25,545 bases of DNA, from positions 1 to 25,545 of the forward strand of contig JANLIM010000075.1 of the NCBI GenBank assembly GCA_024654145.1, in the 5' to 3' direction. Both the position numbers and the translations under genes were made by a program. Under the pieces are notes generated by a model. The model did not search any database. It was not told the origin of the DNA and saw only the letters and a program-made list of their open reading frames with translations. Positions 13,138-19,593 of the stretch are shown piece after piece (position 1 is the stretch's first letter; each line of letters begins with the position of its first letter). This stretch comes from Candidatus Zambryskiibacteriota bacterium. Its GTDB lineage: Bacteria > Patescibacteriota > Minisyncoccia > Phycocordibacterales > Zambryskibacteraceae.

Positions 13138-13527
13138 TTACCAAATATTGAAAAGTGCTTCGCCTCCGAGCTTCGCCGCCTTGGCATCGCGACCAGACAT
13201 CACTCCGGCTGAAGTGGAGACAATGAGCGCGCCGTAGCCACTTCTTACCGCTCGCATCTCACTCGACTTCTTATAAATACGCTTGGACGGCTTGGAGATC
13301 CTCTCTACTCCTTGAATCTTAGGCACGCGATTCTCGCCCTTGAGAAGAGTGACAACCAAGGCTTTTCTTCCACCCTCCATCTTGACCTCTACATCCTTTA
13401 CGAAGCCTTCTTTCTTCAAAACTAGAGCAATAGAGTGCCTCAGCTTGGAGTAAGTCGAAGCTACGCTCTCGTGTCCAGCGTTGCCTGCGTTCTTGATCTG
13501 AATGATGAAGTTTGAGATTTGATCCAT
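13138..13527 (-). CDS. rpsH: Ribosomal protein uS8
   Basis: It has 129 aa, the standard length. It begins MDQISNFIIQIKNAGNAGHESV and ends with GYGALIVSTSAGVMSGRDAKAAKLGGEALFNIW, the typical S8 signature and C-terminus. It binds the central domain of 16S rRNA, and in E. coli it is the repressor of the spc operon. The order rpsN-rpsH-rplF is conserved here. Confidence 0.97.
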   Translation of the reverse strand: MDQISNFIIQIKNAGNAGHESVASTYSKLRHSIALVLKKEGFVKDVEVKMEGGRKALVVTLLKGENRVPKIQGVERISKPSKRIYKKSSEMRAVRSGYGALIVSTSAGVMSGRDAKAAKLGGEALFNIW

Positions 13528-13620
13528 ATAAGTGCTAATCTACAAATCTATTCGAATCTACGAATGTCTGCGAATAATTTGTTGCCATTTGTAGTATCGT
13601 ATTCATTCGAAGATTGGTAT
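13528..13620. repeat. CGAAT-class repeat between rpsN and rpsH
   Basis: The whole 93-nt gap consists of variants of aatctacgaatgtctgcgaat followed by the partly complementary ttgccatttgtag and gattggtatc. Almost the same sequence occurs at 15066-15142 and 23962-24045. Confidence 0.85.
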
Positions 13621-13806
13621 CTACCAGCTTGATTTCTTAACACCAGGGATCTTGCCTTCGTTGGCAAGCTCGCGGAAGCAGATGCGGCAAAGATCGAAGT
13701 CTCTCATGTAACCACGCTTTCTCCCGCAACGGAAACAACGGTTAGTAGCCCGAGTCTTGAACTTGGGCTTCTTTTTGGAACGTGCGATGACTGAGGTCTT
13801 TGCCAT
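13621..13806 (-). CDS. rpsN: Ribosomal protein uS14, zinc-binding short form
   Basis: It has 61 aa. C24-x2-C27 and C40-x2-C43 (NRCFRCGRKRGY, DLCRICFREL) form the zinc ribbon of the type Z form, and IPGVKKSSW is the standard C-terminus. It belongs to the 30S head and assembles late. The gene is separated from rplE by a foreign membrane protein gene plus a terminator, so it needs its own promoter. TTGAAA (13870-13865 on -) is a possible -35 box, but no convincing -10 follows. Confidence 0.96.
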   Translation of the reverse strand: MAKTSVIARSKKKPKFKTRATNRCFRCGRKRGYMRDFDLCRICFRELANEGKIPGVKKSSW

Positions 13807-13893
13807 AAATGAAAGAAAATAGGCTCAAAAGCCGTTGCGACAGCTTATCATAAGGATATTCAGGTTTCAAGGGCTTTTCTACCCTGATATGAG

Positions 13894-13921
13894 AAAGGCG
13901 CCGGAGTTAGCCGGCGCCTTT
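13894..13921 (-). terminator. Terminator downstream of the 82-aa membrane protein gene
   Basis: AAAGGCGCCGG (13894-13904) AGTTAG CCGGCGCCTTT (13911-13921) is a perfect 11-bp hairpin with TTTCTC on the minus strand. It lies between rplE and rpsN, inside the ribosomal block. Confidence 0.75.
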
Positions 13922-13939
13922 GAAGCGAAATAGGAGGCT

Positions 13940-14188
13940 CTAGATTGATACTGCTTTGTTTGGTTCCTTCTCGGGAGCTACCCGAAGACCCTTGAAAGAA
14001 CCGAAATAGTACCAACCAGAAAAACATGTGGAGATGATCAATACGAGCCTGATAGCGACCAGCCCCGCTTCTGAACCAACTCCAAGGTAGCGGAAGTCGT
14101 CAGTCCAGAAGACTACGACAAGCGCAATCAAACAGGTCAGCCAGAGAGACCCGAGCGAGCAATTAACAGCTAGCCTATAGAGATACAT
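13940..14188 (-). CDS. Two-helix membrane protein inserted in the spc cluster (82 aa)
   Basis: The ATG at 14188 follows AAGGAG at 5-nt spacing, a much stronger site than those of the flanking ribosomal genes. Two membrane helices are seen (about residues 10-28, SLGSLWLTCLIALVVVFW, and 42-63, LVAIRLVLIISTCFSGWYYF), with a short polar loop between them and a charged C-terminal tail. It is not a known spc-operon protein and I recognise no family. A terminator follows it. Its position between rplE and rpsN would normally be empty. Transcription presumably reads in from rplE. Confidence 0.7.
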   Translation of the reverse strand: MYLYRLAVNCSLGSLWLTCLIALVVVFWTDDFRYLGVGSEAGLVAIRLVLIISTCFSGWYYFGSFKGLRVAPEKEPNKAVSI

Positions 14189-14240
14189 TGAAACTCCTTG
14201 TTGAAGTTGAACTGCCCCGAACTATTAGAGCATAGTTGGG

Positions 14241-14759
14241 CTATTTTTTAAATGGGAATCCTAAGTGTGTGAGAAACTTAATCACCTCCTCTTTAGACTT
14301 GGCTGTTGTCACGATGGTAATAGCAAAACCAAAAACATCTTTCAGTTCTTCGTCAGTCGTCTCAGGGAAAATGCTGTGCTCTTTAATACCGAGAGTGTAG
14401 TTACCCATCTCATCTGCTGCTGTGGGAGAAATGCCGCGGAAGTCTTTGGTGCGAGGAAGGGCGATATTGATAAGGCGATCGAGAAAATCATGCATACGCT
14501 GTCCGCGGAGAGTAACCTGGTAGCCGACAACGTCACCTGTGCGAGATTTGTAGCTAGCGATAGAAACCTTTGCACCCCTTGGAGAAGCTTTCTGCCCGGT
14601 GATCTTGGCTAGGCGATCTTCTACAACCTTAAACTTAGCCTTGTCTTTAAACGACCCGACTCCGGTAGAAATAACCACCTTAAGCAGACGCGGCATCTGC
14701 ATGGCGTTTTTGTATCCTTCTAAAGTCTTAGCCTTTTCTTTAATAGTCAGAGTTTTCAT
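14241..14759 (-). CDS. rplE: Ribosomal protein uL5
   Basis: It has 172 aa, slightly below the usual 179. It shows NAMQMPRLLKVVISTGVG, the 5S-contacting KLTGQKAS-like segment KITGQKASPRGAKVSIASYK, VTLRGQRMHDFLDRLINIALPRTKDFRG and NYTLGIKEHSIFPE, all standard. It binds 5S rRNA with uL18. It follows rplX by 18 nt. Downstream, a weak hairpin (GCCCAACTAT / ATAGTTcGGGGC on -, about 14216-14243) has no T-tract. Confidence 0.96.
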   Translation of the reverse strand: MKTLTIKEKAKTLEGYKNAMQMPRLLKVVISTGVGSFKDKAKFKVVEDRLAKITGQKASPRGAKVSIASYKSRTGDVVGYQVTLRGQRMHDFLDRLINIALPRTKDFRGISPTAADEMGNYTLGIKEHSIFPETTDEELKDVFGFAITIVTTAKSKEEVIKFLTHLGFPFKK

Positions 14760-14777
14760 GGGATTTATACTTACAAC

Positions 14778-15065
14778 CTACGACTTACTACCTACAACTT
14801 TCTTAGTTTTCTTGTTGGTTGTCGGTTGTTTGTTGTCGGTTAGTCTAACGTTTGAAGCATGGATGGGAAAGTGCTTTTCAATCACTTCCCCCTTACCGCC
14901 TCCTTTCTTGGATTTCTGTGTCATCTTCCTAGAATTAACACCTTCAACCAAAACTTGGTTGGTGCGTGGAAGGGCGCGGGAAATCTTGCCAGTCTTACCC
15001 TTGTCTTTGCCCGCTAGCACTATTACATTATCTCCTTTTTTTACGTGCATGGAAGTTCTAATCAA
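14778..15065 (-). CDS. rplX: Ribosomal protein uL24 with repeat-encoded tail
   Basis: It has 95 aa. The KOW motif is intact (KKGDNVIVLAGKDKGKTGKI), followed by NQVLVEGVNSRKMTQKSKKGGGKGEVIEKHFPIHASNVRL. The last 18 residues (TDNKQPTTNKKTKK onward) are encoded by the GTTG-class repeat (14805-14845) and its neighbour rather than by conserved L24 sequence. uL24 starts 50S assembly at the 5' end of 23S rRNA. Confidence 0.95.
   Translation of the reverse strand: MIRTSMHVKKGDNVIVLAGKDKGKTGKISRALPRTNQVLVEGVNSRKMTQKSKKGGGKGEVIEKHFPIHASNVRLTDNKQPTTNKKTKKVVGSKS
14805..14845. repeat. GTTG-class repeat inside the 3' end of rplX
   Basis: The repeat gttggttgtcggttgtttgttg continues the family seen in intergenic gaps but is translated here as part of the uL24 tail (LTDNKQPTTNK). 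Confidence 0.7.
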
Positions 15066-15142
15066 CGAATAATACGAATTCTACTAATGTCTGCGAATGA
15101 TTCGTTGCAATTTGTAGATTGGTATACATTTGTAGATTGGTA
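15066..15142. repeat. CGAAT-class repeat between rplN and rplX
   Basis: The gap reads as variants of acgaatnntacgaattctac, gtctgcgaatgattcg and two copies of catttgtagattggta. It is highly similar to 13528-13620 and 23962-24045. Confidence 0.85.
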
Positions 15143-15514
15143 CTATACCACTTCTGGCGCCTTAGAAATAATGCTCTGGAAGCCCTTCTCGCCAATCTCT
15201 CTAGGCACTGGTCCGAAGACGCGGCCTGCGAGTGGCTCTTTCTTGGTATTGTCGAGAATGACGACCGCATTCTCGTCGAAGCGAACATAAGTGCCGTCCT
15301 TCCTGCGGAAAGGAGAGCGTGTACGTACCACTACAGCGTAGAGAACATCCTTCTTTTTAACCGCCTTACGTGGCTCTGCCTTCTGGACAGAAAGGACGAC
15401 CAACTCCCCGATAGAAGCAGTGCGCTTCTTGGACGCGCCAAGTATCTTGAAGATTCGGCCGATTTTTGCTCCGGAGTTGTCTGCTATTTGGACTATTGTT
15501 TGCGGCTGAATCAT
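15143..15514 (-). CDS. rplN: Ribosomal protein uL14
   Basis: It has 123 aa, the normal length. It begins MIQPQTIVQIADNSGAKIGRI, with VVVRTRSPFRRKDGTYVRFDENAVVILD in the middle and GRVFGPVPREIGEKGFQSIISKAPEVV at the end, all typical. It lies at the subunit interface and contacts 16S rRNA helix 14. Its order after rpsQ and before rplX is standard. Confidence 0.97.
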   Translation of the reverse strand: MIQPQTIVQIADNSGAKIGRIFKILGASKKRTASIGELVVLSVQKAEPRKAVKKKDVLYAVVVRTRSPFRRKDGTYVRFDENAVVILDNTKKEPLAGRVFGPVPREIGEKGFQSIISKAPEVV

Positions 15515-15523
15515 AAACTAGGT

Positions 15524-15552
15524 GTTAGCTGTTAGCTTTTAGCTATTAGCTT
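15524..15552. repeat. AGCT-class repeat between rpsQ and rplN
   Basis: ttagctgttagcttttagc-type units fill the 17-nt gap and the last codons of rpsQ. Related runs occur at 17129-17160, 20558-20590, 20643-20678, 23030-23065 and 25245-25280. Confidence 0.75.
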
Positions 15553-15798
15553 AAAATGCTTATCCTTCGAGATTGGCCTCGTTTCGACGATCTGTACTTT
15601 ATCACCAACCTTGGCAGTATTGCCAGCGTCATGGGCTTTGAACTTTTTGTGGGTGTTTATGAACTTTCCATACTTAGGATGTTTTTCATAACGGGCCACT
15701 TCAACCACAGCAGTATCTTTCATTTTGTCAGAAACAACCACTCCAGAGAATGTTCTTGGATTACTTGTTTTTTGTTCTTTGTTGCTTGTGTCTTTCAT
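15532..15798 (-). CDS. rpsQ: Ribosomal protein uS17
   Basis: It has 88 aa. It contains FSGVVVSDKMKDTAVVEVARYEKHPKYGKF and HDAGNTAKVGDKVQIVETRPISKDKHFKL, the S17 OB-fold core. The ten N-terminal residues (KDTSNKEQKT) are an unconserved polar extension, and the end overlaps the AGCT repeat. It binds the 5' domain of 16S rRNA early in assembly. It is 4 nt downstream of rpmC. Confidence 0.95.
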   Translation of the reverse strand: MKDTSNKEQKTSNPRTFSGVVVSDKMKDTAVVEVARYEKHPKYGKFINTHKKFKAHDAGNTAKVGDKVQIVETRPISKDKHFKLIAKS

Positions 15799-15802
15799 AA
15801 AT

Positions 15803-15997
15803 TTATTTCTCGCTCTTAGCAGAGTTAATTTCTGTCATGATGCGGGCAATCTCCTTTTTGGCAGCGCGCCCTTCCTTAACATTCCTGGTACGGGAGCCAG
15901 CTGTGCCAAAACGAAACTTGTGCAAAACCTCCCTCTGCTCATAAAGAGCCTTGGTTAGGTCTTTGTCGCTTTTTCCTTTGTAAGTTGTTTTCTTCAT
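15803..15997 (-). CDS. rpmC: Ribosomal protein uL29
   Basis: It has 64 aa and forms two helices. It contains SDKDLTKALYEQREVLHKFRFGTAGSRTRNVKEGRAAKKEIARIMTEI, where usual L29 has LRF..A.GQL.N...... RKDIARIKT. It sits at the peptide exit tunnel and helps dock SRP and trigger factor. A GTTG repeat directly abuts its start codon, leaving no Shine-Dalgarno. Confidence 0.93.
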   Translation of the reverse strand: MKKTTYKGKSDKDLTKALYEQREVLHKFRFGTAGSRTRNVKEGRAAKKEIARIMTEINSAKSEK

Positions 15998-16027
15998 GTT
16001 GTTGGTTGTCGGTTGTTGGTTGTGGGT
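15998..16027. repeat. GTTG-class repeat between rplP and rpmC
   Basis: gttggttgtcggttgttgg-type units fill the entire gap and touch the rpmC ATG. No ribosome binding site remains in the leader. Confidence 0.75.
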
Positions 16028-16030
16028 CTT

Positions 16031-16447
16031 TTACCTCGCTACAATCTTAGTCTTCAAAGGAAGCTTGGTGCCAGCCTTTCGAAGCGCTTCTTTTGCTACA
16101 GGCTCTGCTACCCCATCGACTTCAAAAAGTATGCGCCCAGGGAGTACGGCCGCTACATATCCTTCGAGATCTCCCTTACCTTTACCGAGCTTCACTTCAG
16201 CGGGCTTTTTGGTATAAGGCATGTCAGGAAAGATTCTAATCCAAAATCGCCCAGTCTTACCTACAGAACGAGAAACAACCTTACGAGCAGCCTCAATCTG
16301 GTTGGAACGAATACGAGCAGGAGCCATGGCTTTGAGACCAAAGGAGCCAAAAGCGACTGTCACCCCGCGGGAAGCGACGCCGACTTTTTTCGGATTCTTC
16401 CTCATGGTCTGCCATTTTCGAAATTTTACTTTTTTAGGAAATAACAT
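16031..16447 (-). CDS. rplP: Ribosomal protein uL16
   Basis: It has 138 aa, the standard length. It begins MLFPKKVKFRKWQTMRKNPK, with GVTVAFGSFGLKAMAPARIRSNQIEAAR, GRFWIRIFPDMPYTKKPAEVKLGKGKGDLEGYVA and GRILFEVDGV. It contacts the A-site tRNA elbow on the 50S subunit. It follows rpsC as in all S10 operons. Confidence 0.97.
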   Translation of the reverse strand: MLFPKKVKFRKWQTMRKNPKKVGVASRGVTVAFGSFGLKAMAPARIRSNQIEAARKVVSRSVGKTGRFWIRIFPDMPYTKKPAEVKLGKGKGDLEGYVAAVLPGRILFEVDGVAEPVAKEALRKAGTKLPLKTKIVAR

Positions 16448-16458
16448 GGTATTGAAAA

Positions 16459-17124
16459 TTATTTATCGTTCTCGAAAATGTCGCCTTTATAGATCCAGAC
16501 CTTCACCCCGATAGTGCCGTAAGGCATGATTGCCTTTGTGCAATGGTAATCTACATCTGCGCGGAGAGTTTGGAGAGGAATACGTCCAAGCTTCCTATCT
16601 TCGGTGCGGCTCATAGTTGCACCTCCAAGACGTCCCGCGAGGAAAACTCTCACGCCCTGTACATCGCGGTTGGCCATAACCTTCTCGAGAGTCGACTTCA
16701 TTACACGGCGGAAAGGCAGACGCTTCTCAAGTCCCTCTACCACCATCTGAGCAACTATTGCCGCATTGGCTTCGGCGTTCTTCACTTCCTTAATATCAAA
16801 CTTGAGATCTACTTTCTGGTCTAAAAGTTTGTGCTTCTCAAGAAGTTTCTTTAATTCGAGACGAAGTGCTTCTGCTCCATCTCCCTGACGTCCGATGATC
16901 ATGCCTGGGCGAGAAGAACTGAGAATTACACGGAGGGCCTTGGCGCTTCTTTCAATTTCAATATCAGCTATAAAAAATCCTTTAAGTTTCTTCTCCAAAT
17001 ATTCGCGTATCAAAACATCCCCACGAAGATGGGTCTTATAAGTTGCCTTAGGAGAAAACCAGCGACTCTTCCAGTCTCTGAGTATGCCAAGGCGATGTGA
17101 ATATGGATGGACTGTGTGTGTCAT
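16459..17124 (-). CDS. rpsC: Ribosomal protein uS3
   Basis: It has 221 aa. N-terminal HPYSHRLGILRDWKSRW is followed by the type II KH domain with IIGRQGDG (GxxG loop) and VEGLEKRLPFRRVMK. The C-terminal domain has GVRVFLAGRLGGATMSRTE and GTIGVKVWIYKGDIF. It lines the mRNA entry tunnel and has helicase-related roles. The start lies 4 nt after rplV; the leader and rplV end are AGCT repeat. Confidence 0.97.
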   Translation of the reverse strand: MTHTVHPYSHRLGILRDWKSRWFSPKATYKTHLRGDVLIREYLEKKLKGFFIADIEIERSAKALRVILSSSRPGMIIGRQGDGAEALRLELKKLLEKHKLLDQKVDLKFDIKEVKNAEANAAIVAQMVVEGLEKRLPFRRVMKSTLEKVMANRDVQGVRVFLAGRLGGATMSRTEDRKLGRIPLQTLRADVDYHCTKAIMPYGTIGVKVWIYKGDIFENDK

Positions 17125-17128
17125 AAGA

Positions 17129-17160
17129 TTAGCTGTTAGCTGTTAGCTTAGAGCTTTTAG
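17129..17160. repeat. AGCT-class repeat at the rplV 3' end
   Basis: Repeated ttagctgttagctgttagctta and agcttttagc units, partly coding for the uL22 tail. Confidence 0.7.
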
Positions 17161-17512
17161 CTTTTTTAGATTTTTTGGGAACACCCTCTGTAACCACTAC
17201 GGTCACGTGAGAAGTGCGCTTGCGAATAGGGTTTGCCATACCTCGCGAGCGAGGGCGGCGGCGATAAAGGGTCGGGCCCTCGTCTACCATAAGAGACTTG
17301 ATTGTCAGATTCTCTGTTGCAATGTTCTGACTCTTTGCATTAGCAAGAGCGGAAGCAAGGAGTTTCTGGAGGGGAAGAGCGGCACGATTCGGCACAAAAG
17401 AAAGTATGTCGATAGCTTCGGCAATAGACTTCCCTCTTACAGCACCAGCCACCAAACGCACCTTGCGAGGAGACTGGCGGTAATTTTTGAGGTGTGCTTT
17501 GGCTTCTGTCAT
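17129..17512 (-). CDS. rplV: Ribosomal protein uL22 with repeat-encoded tail
   Basis: It has 127 aa. NYRQSPRKVRLVAGAVRGKSIAEAIDIL and EGPTLYRRRPRSRGMANPIRKRTSHVTVVV are the L22 globular domain and the beta-hairpin lining the exit tunnel. The last about 17 residues (KKSKKAKSSKLTANS) are lysine/serine-rich and their final third is encoded by the AGCT repeat. Confidence 0.96.
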   Translation of the reverse strand: MTEAKAHLKNYRQSPRKVRLVAGAVRGKSIAEAIDILSFVPNRAALPLQKLLASALANAKSQNIATENLTIKSLMVDEGPTLYRRRPRSRGMANPIRKRTSHVTVVVTEGVPKKSKKAKSSKLTANS

Positions 17513-17526
17513 ATTCTTACTCTTTA

Positions 17527-17868
17527 TTACTTCTTCGCATCTGCTGATCCCTTCGCTGCTTTGGCTGCGGAGATCTCGCTCTCCTTTTGTTTCTGCTCAA
17601 GCTCCTTCTGCATCTTACCGCCGTGGCGGTTGAACTTGCGGGTCAAAGAGAATTCGCCCAAGCGATGCCCAACCATGTCTTCGGTAACGAAGACCTCCAC
17701 ATGCTCACGTCCATTGTGAACTCCAAAAGTGAAACCAACCATTTCTGGCGCAATCTGGCAGGCTCTGGACCATGTTTTAATAACGCCGGTTTCAGTCGGC
17801 TTCTTGCCCTCAATCTTTTTCAAGACGCGAGGGTCAACATATGGGCCTTTTAGGGATGATCTGGACAT
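17527..17868 (-). CDS. rpsS: Ribosomal protein uS19 with helical C-terminal tail
   Basis: The ATG at 17868 (MSRSSLKGPYVDPRVL) is chosen because it matches other S19 starts; the frame is open up to 17943, but that stretch holds the promoter. It has 113 aa against about 92 usual. KTWSRACQIAPEMVGFTFGVHNGREHVEVFVTEDMVGHRLGEFSLTRKF is the S19 core. Beyond it about 25 residues (QKELEQKQKESEISAAKAAK) probably form a charged helix. uS19 sits in the 30S head with uS13. This gene opens a new transcription unit. Confidence 0.95.
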   Translation of the reverse strand: MSRSSLKGPYVDPRVLKKIEGKKPTETGVIKTWSRACQIAPEMVGFTFGVHNGREHVEVFVTEDMVGHRLGEFSLTRKFNRHGGKMQKELEQKQKESEISAAKAAKGSADAKK

Positions 17869-17914
17869 TTTCTTTATCTCAAAACAAAAAGCGTGAGAGC
17901 GCTTGTAGGGAAAT

Positions 17915-17943
17915 ATAGTATAGAAATACATACATAATGTCAA
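17915..17943 (-). promoter_or_regulatory. Strong promoter of the rpsS-rplE unit
   Basis: On the minus strand TTGACA (17943-17938), a 17-nt spacer and TACTAT (17920-17915) predict a start near 17908 and a 40-nt leader with an AAGCG/CGCTT hairpin. It shows that the second half of the S10 operon is transcribed separately here. Confidence 0.8.
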
Positions 17944-17961
17944 TTTATCCTTCCTAATCTA

Positions 17962-17994
17962 TACCAAAAACCGCCCTAGCAGGCGGTTTTTGGT
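17962..17994 (-). terminator. Terminator between the membrane protein gene and rpsS
   Basis: ACCAAAAACCGCC (17963-17975) pairs with GGCGGTTTTTGGT (17982-17994). A- and T-rich arms make it usable in both directions. It lies just upstream of the rpsS promoter. Confidence 0.85.
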
Positions 17995-18028
17995 AATTGA
18001 GAGTATTACCTAGCTAGAGTAACTCTGT

Positions 18029-18721
18029 TTAGTTGTGTCTGTTGCTCATTTCTGCGCGGAGCTTCTCAATGAAGCGACCGGCTGCTTCCTGACCACCAAG
18101 ACCGAAAGAAAGACCGACAGCCAAAGAAATGGCGATAACGAAGCCAGTGAAGAGAGTCTGGCTGAATGCTGCTGCAATACCGAGGTGAGAGAGCGCAACC
18201 AGGATCGCAAAGATCCAGATAGCCCACTTGGCGACAGCGCCAGCAAAGTGAGCTGACTGTACGCCGGCTGTGCGAGCGGTTGTAACCACTACACGGCCAA
18301 CTACATCACCAATCACACCTGCTACCAACAGAACCAAAGCGGCAGCAAGGACGCGTGGAAGATAGCCAAGGACAACTTCCTGAAGGAAGAGGTTAACCTG
18401 AGCAAGACCCAAGATATCGAGGGCTGCGACCAAGAAAACCACGATAACAAACCACTTTACCAAGGCTCCGATGAATGCACCGGAATCAAGGTTAACACCT
18501 CCACGGCGGAGGAAAGTCTCGAGACCTGCGCGGCGAAGCGCGTCATCAATCTTAAGAGCTCGGAAAACTTGCGCTATAGCACGGCCAATGAGAGCTCCGA
18601 TGAGCCAACCAAGGACGAGGATAACAATAGCGACAACAAGGTTCGGAACGAAGTTAAGTACGCCGATCCAAAGATTCTGGAAGGAAAGGGTAAGAACTTC
18701 TCCCCATGTGTTTAATAACAT
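18029..18721 (-). CDS. Mechanosensitive-channel-type TM-helix protein
   Basis: The protein has 230 aa. Two copies of the conserved TM-helix unit seen in MscS-related proteins are present (FVPNLVVAIVILVLGWLIGALIG at about 24-46; YLPRVLAAALVLLVAGVIGDVVG at about 122-144), each followed by an amphipathic RAIAQVF/RVVVTTA segment. Two further helices and a glycine-rich pore-like helix (SLAVGLSFGLGGQEAAGRFIEKL) end the protein. The MscS beta-domain is absent, as in the CmpX-like, TM_helix (PF05552-type) group. Presumably a small-solute or stress-related membrane protein. It lies inside the ribosomal block with its own -10 box and terminator. Confidence 0.8.
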   Translation of the reverse strand: MLLNTWGEVLTLSFQNLWIGVLNFVPNLVVAIVILVLGWLIGALIGRAIAQVFRALKIDDALRRAGLETFLRRGGVNLDSGAFIGALVKWFVIVVFLVAALDILGLAQVNLFLQEVVLGYLPRVLAAALVLLVAGVIGDVVGRVVVTTARTAGVQSAHFAGAVAKWAIWIFAILVALSHLGIAAAFSQTLFTGFVIAISLAVGLSFGLGGQEAAGRFIEKLRAEMSNRHN

Positions 18722-18737
18722 ATATTCTTGACTGAGT

Positions 18738-18753
18738 TCCGCCGATTGGCGGA
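18738..18753. repeat. Small palindrome in the leader of the membrane protein gene
   Basis: TCCGCC (18738-18743) GATT GGCGGA (18748-18753), followed by a second hairpin GTGCT/AGCAC (18755-18768). The GGCGG/CCGCC core resembles the REP hairpins at 5066 and 5723. Confidence 0.6.
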
Positions 18754-18806
18754 TGTGCTATACAGCACTTAATTACTAATTACCACTCTAAAAGGGGTAT
18801 GTAAAT

Positions 18807-18812
18807 ATTATA
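18807..18812 (-). promoter_or_regulatory. Consensus -10 box for the mechanosensitive-type gene
   Basis: A perfect TATAAT on the minus strand, about 86 nt upstream of the ATG. No clear -35 hexamer is seen. The leader contains the hairpins at 18738-18768. Confidence 0.5.
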
Positions 18813-18853
18813 CACGTGTTAAACAAAGGATATTTTGAGCCTGTGGACAACCT

Positions 18854-18869
18854 TGCCTACCGGCAGGCA
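18854..18869. repeat. CPR-type palindrome after the HTH gene
   Basis: TGCCTACCGGCAGGCA is a 16-nt near-perfect palindrome beginning 3 nt past the stop codon of the 18873-19430 gene. It could double as a terminator stem. Confidence 0.7.
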
Positions 18870-18872
18870 GGC

Positions 18873-19430
18873 CTAGATGCCTAATTTATTGAGTATTTTA
18901 TGGTGCCTAGAGTCAAGAATGTCACGGATGAGTTTATCGTATATGCCTAATCGATATTGGAAATCGACAGTTTCAAAGGAAGCGAAGCGTATTTCTTTGC
19001 CTAATTCAGCCTCAATAGAAGAGATTACAGAGTTTAACTTACTCTGCTTGAGATTGTCCCCGACCAAAAGAATATCTACCCTAGAGTCTGGGTCATGGAG
19101 GAAAACTCCCGAGACAAGTATGAGCTTCACAGTGCCCACCTTTGAGAGCTTCTTCACTATTTCCCTTTCGGAAAATGGAGTTGCATCTATTAGGAAGTTT
19201 CCTATAGCGGGGAGATAAAGGTAGTTTGAGTTCAGCATGTAGCCTTTGGCCCTTTTCTTTATCAAGCCTGCTTTGGTGAGGTTATTGAGTTCCCTTCTGG
19301 CTACATTGGGTCTTTCCTTAGTCCTAGAAGCCACTTCAGCTAGAGTAAGGGTGAGCCCTGGGTTAAAGATGAAAAGACGCATAATCTTAACCTTAGCCAC
19401 CCCGCCGAATATAAGGGAAACGGATTTCAT
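18873..19430 (-). CDS. Winged-HTH protein with nucleotidyltransferase-like domain
   Basis: The protein has 185 aa. Residues about 13-65 read as a winged helix (KIMRLFIFNPGLTLTLAEVASRT, RRELNNLTKAGLIKKR, then a wing KGYMLN). Residues about 97-130 (VKLILVSGVFLHDPDSRVDILLVGDN) follow the minimal nucleotidyltransferase pattern, but the usual GS-x-DxD is degenerate (SG...SRVDILLV), so catalysis is doubtful. It is probably a DNA-binding regulator. The ATG is about 6 nt from the predicted transcript start, with no Shine-Dalgarno. It sits between rplL and a membrane protein gene. Confidence 0.75.
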   Translation of the reverse strand: MKSVSLIFGGVAKVKIMRLFIFNPGLTLTLAEVASRTKERPNVARRELNNLTKAGLIKKRAKGYMLNSNYLYLPAIGNFLIDATPFSEREIVKKLSKVGTVKLILVSGVFLHDPDSRVDILLVGDNLKQSKLNSVISSIEAELGKEIRFASFETVDFQYRLGIYDKLIRDILDSRHHKILNKLGI

Positions 19431-19442
19431 ATCTATGACCGT

Positions 19443-19471
19443 ATTCTAGACCGACGCTCAACAACTTACAA
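19443..19471 (-). promoter_or_regulatory. Promoter of the HTH/nucleotidyltransferase-like gene
   Basis: TTGTAA (19471-19466 on -), a 17-nt spacer and TAGAAT (19448-19443). Initiation near 19436 gives an almost leaderless mRNA. The -35 box lies within a GTTG-class repeat (gttgttagttgtaagttgttg on -). Confidence 0.7.
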
Positions 19472-19490
19472 CTAACAACACTTAGGCAAA

Positions 19491-19588
19491 AGAAAAAGCA
19501 GTTTTCGTGACTCTCGCAGGCCGACTGGGCCGAGAGAGCGAAATTCTCAGCAGAGAATTATCGCGAGTCTAAGAAAACTGCTTTTTCT
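19491..19588 (-). terminator. Very large branched terminator after rplL
   Basis: AGAAAAAGCAGTTTTC (19491-19506) pairs perfectly with GAAAACTGCTTTTTCT (19573-19588). Inside lie two hairpins: CTCTC-GGCC / GGCC-GAGAG (about 19511-19536) and ATTCTC AGCA GAGAAT (19543-19558). The minus strand ends in TTTTTCTTTT. It follows the rplL stop by 5 nt. Confidence 0.85.
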
Positions 19589-19593
19589 GAAGC

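Noticed and set aside
13865..13890. Promoter for rpsN
   Set aside because: TTGAAA is present, but no -10 box is found at 16-18 nt; the best hexamers are at wrong spacing, so it is not listed as a feature.
17869..17943. 25-residue N-terminal extension of uS19
   Set aside because: It would start inside the -35 box of the promoter at 17915-17943, and uS19 proteins begin at the MSRS position.
19491..19588. Classical insertion sequence or MITE with target duplication
   Set aside because: The bases flanking the 16-bp arms (gcaaa and gaagc) are not a duplication, and the T-tract next to rplL is better explained as a terminator.
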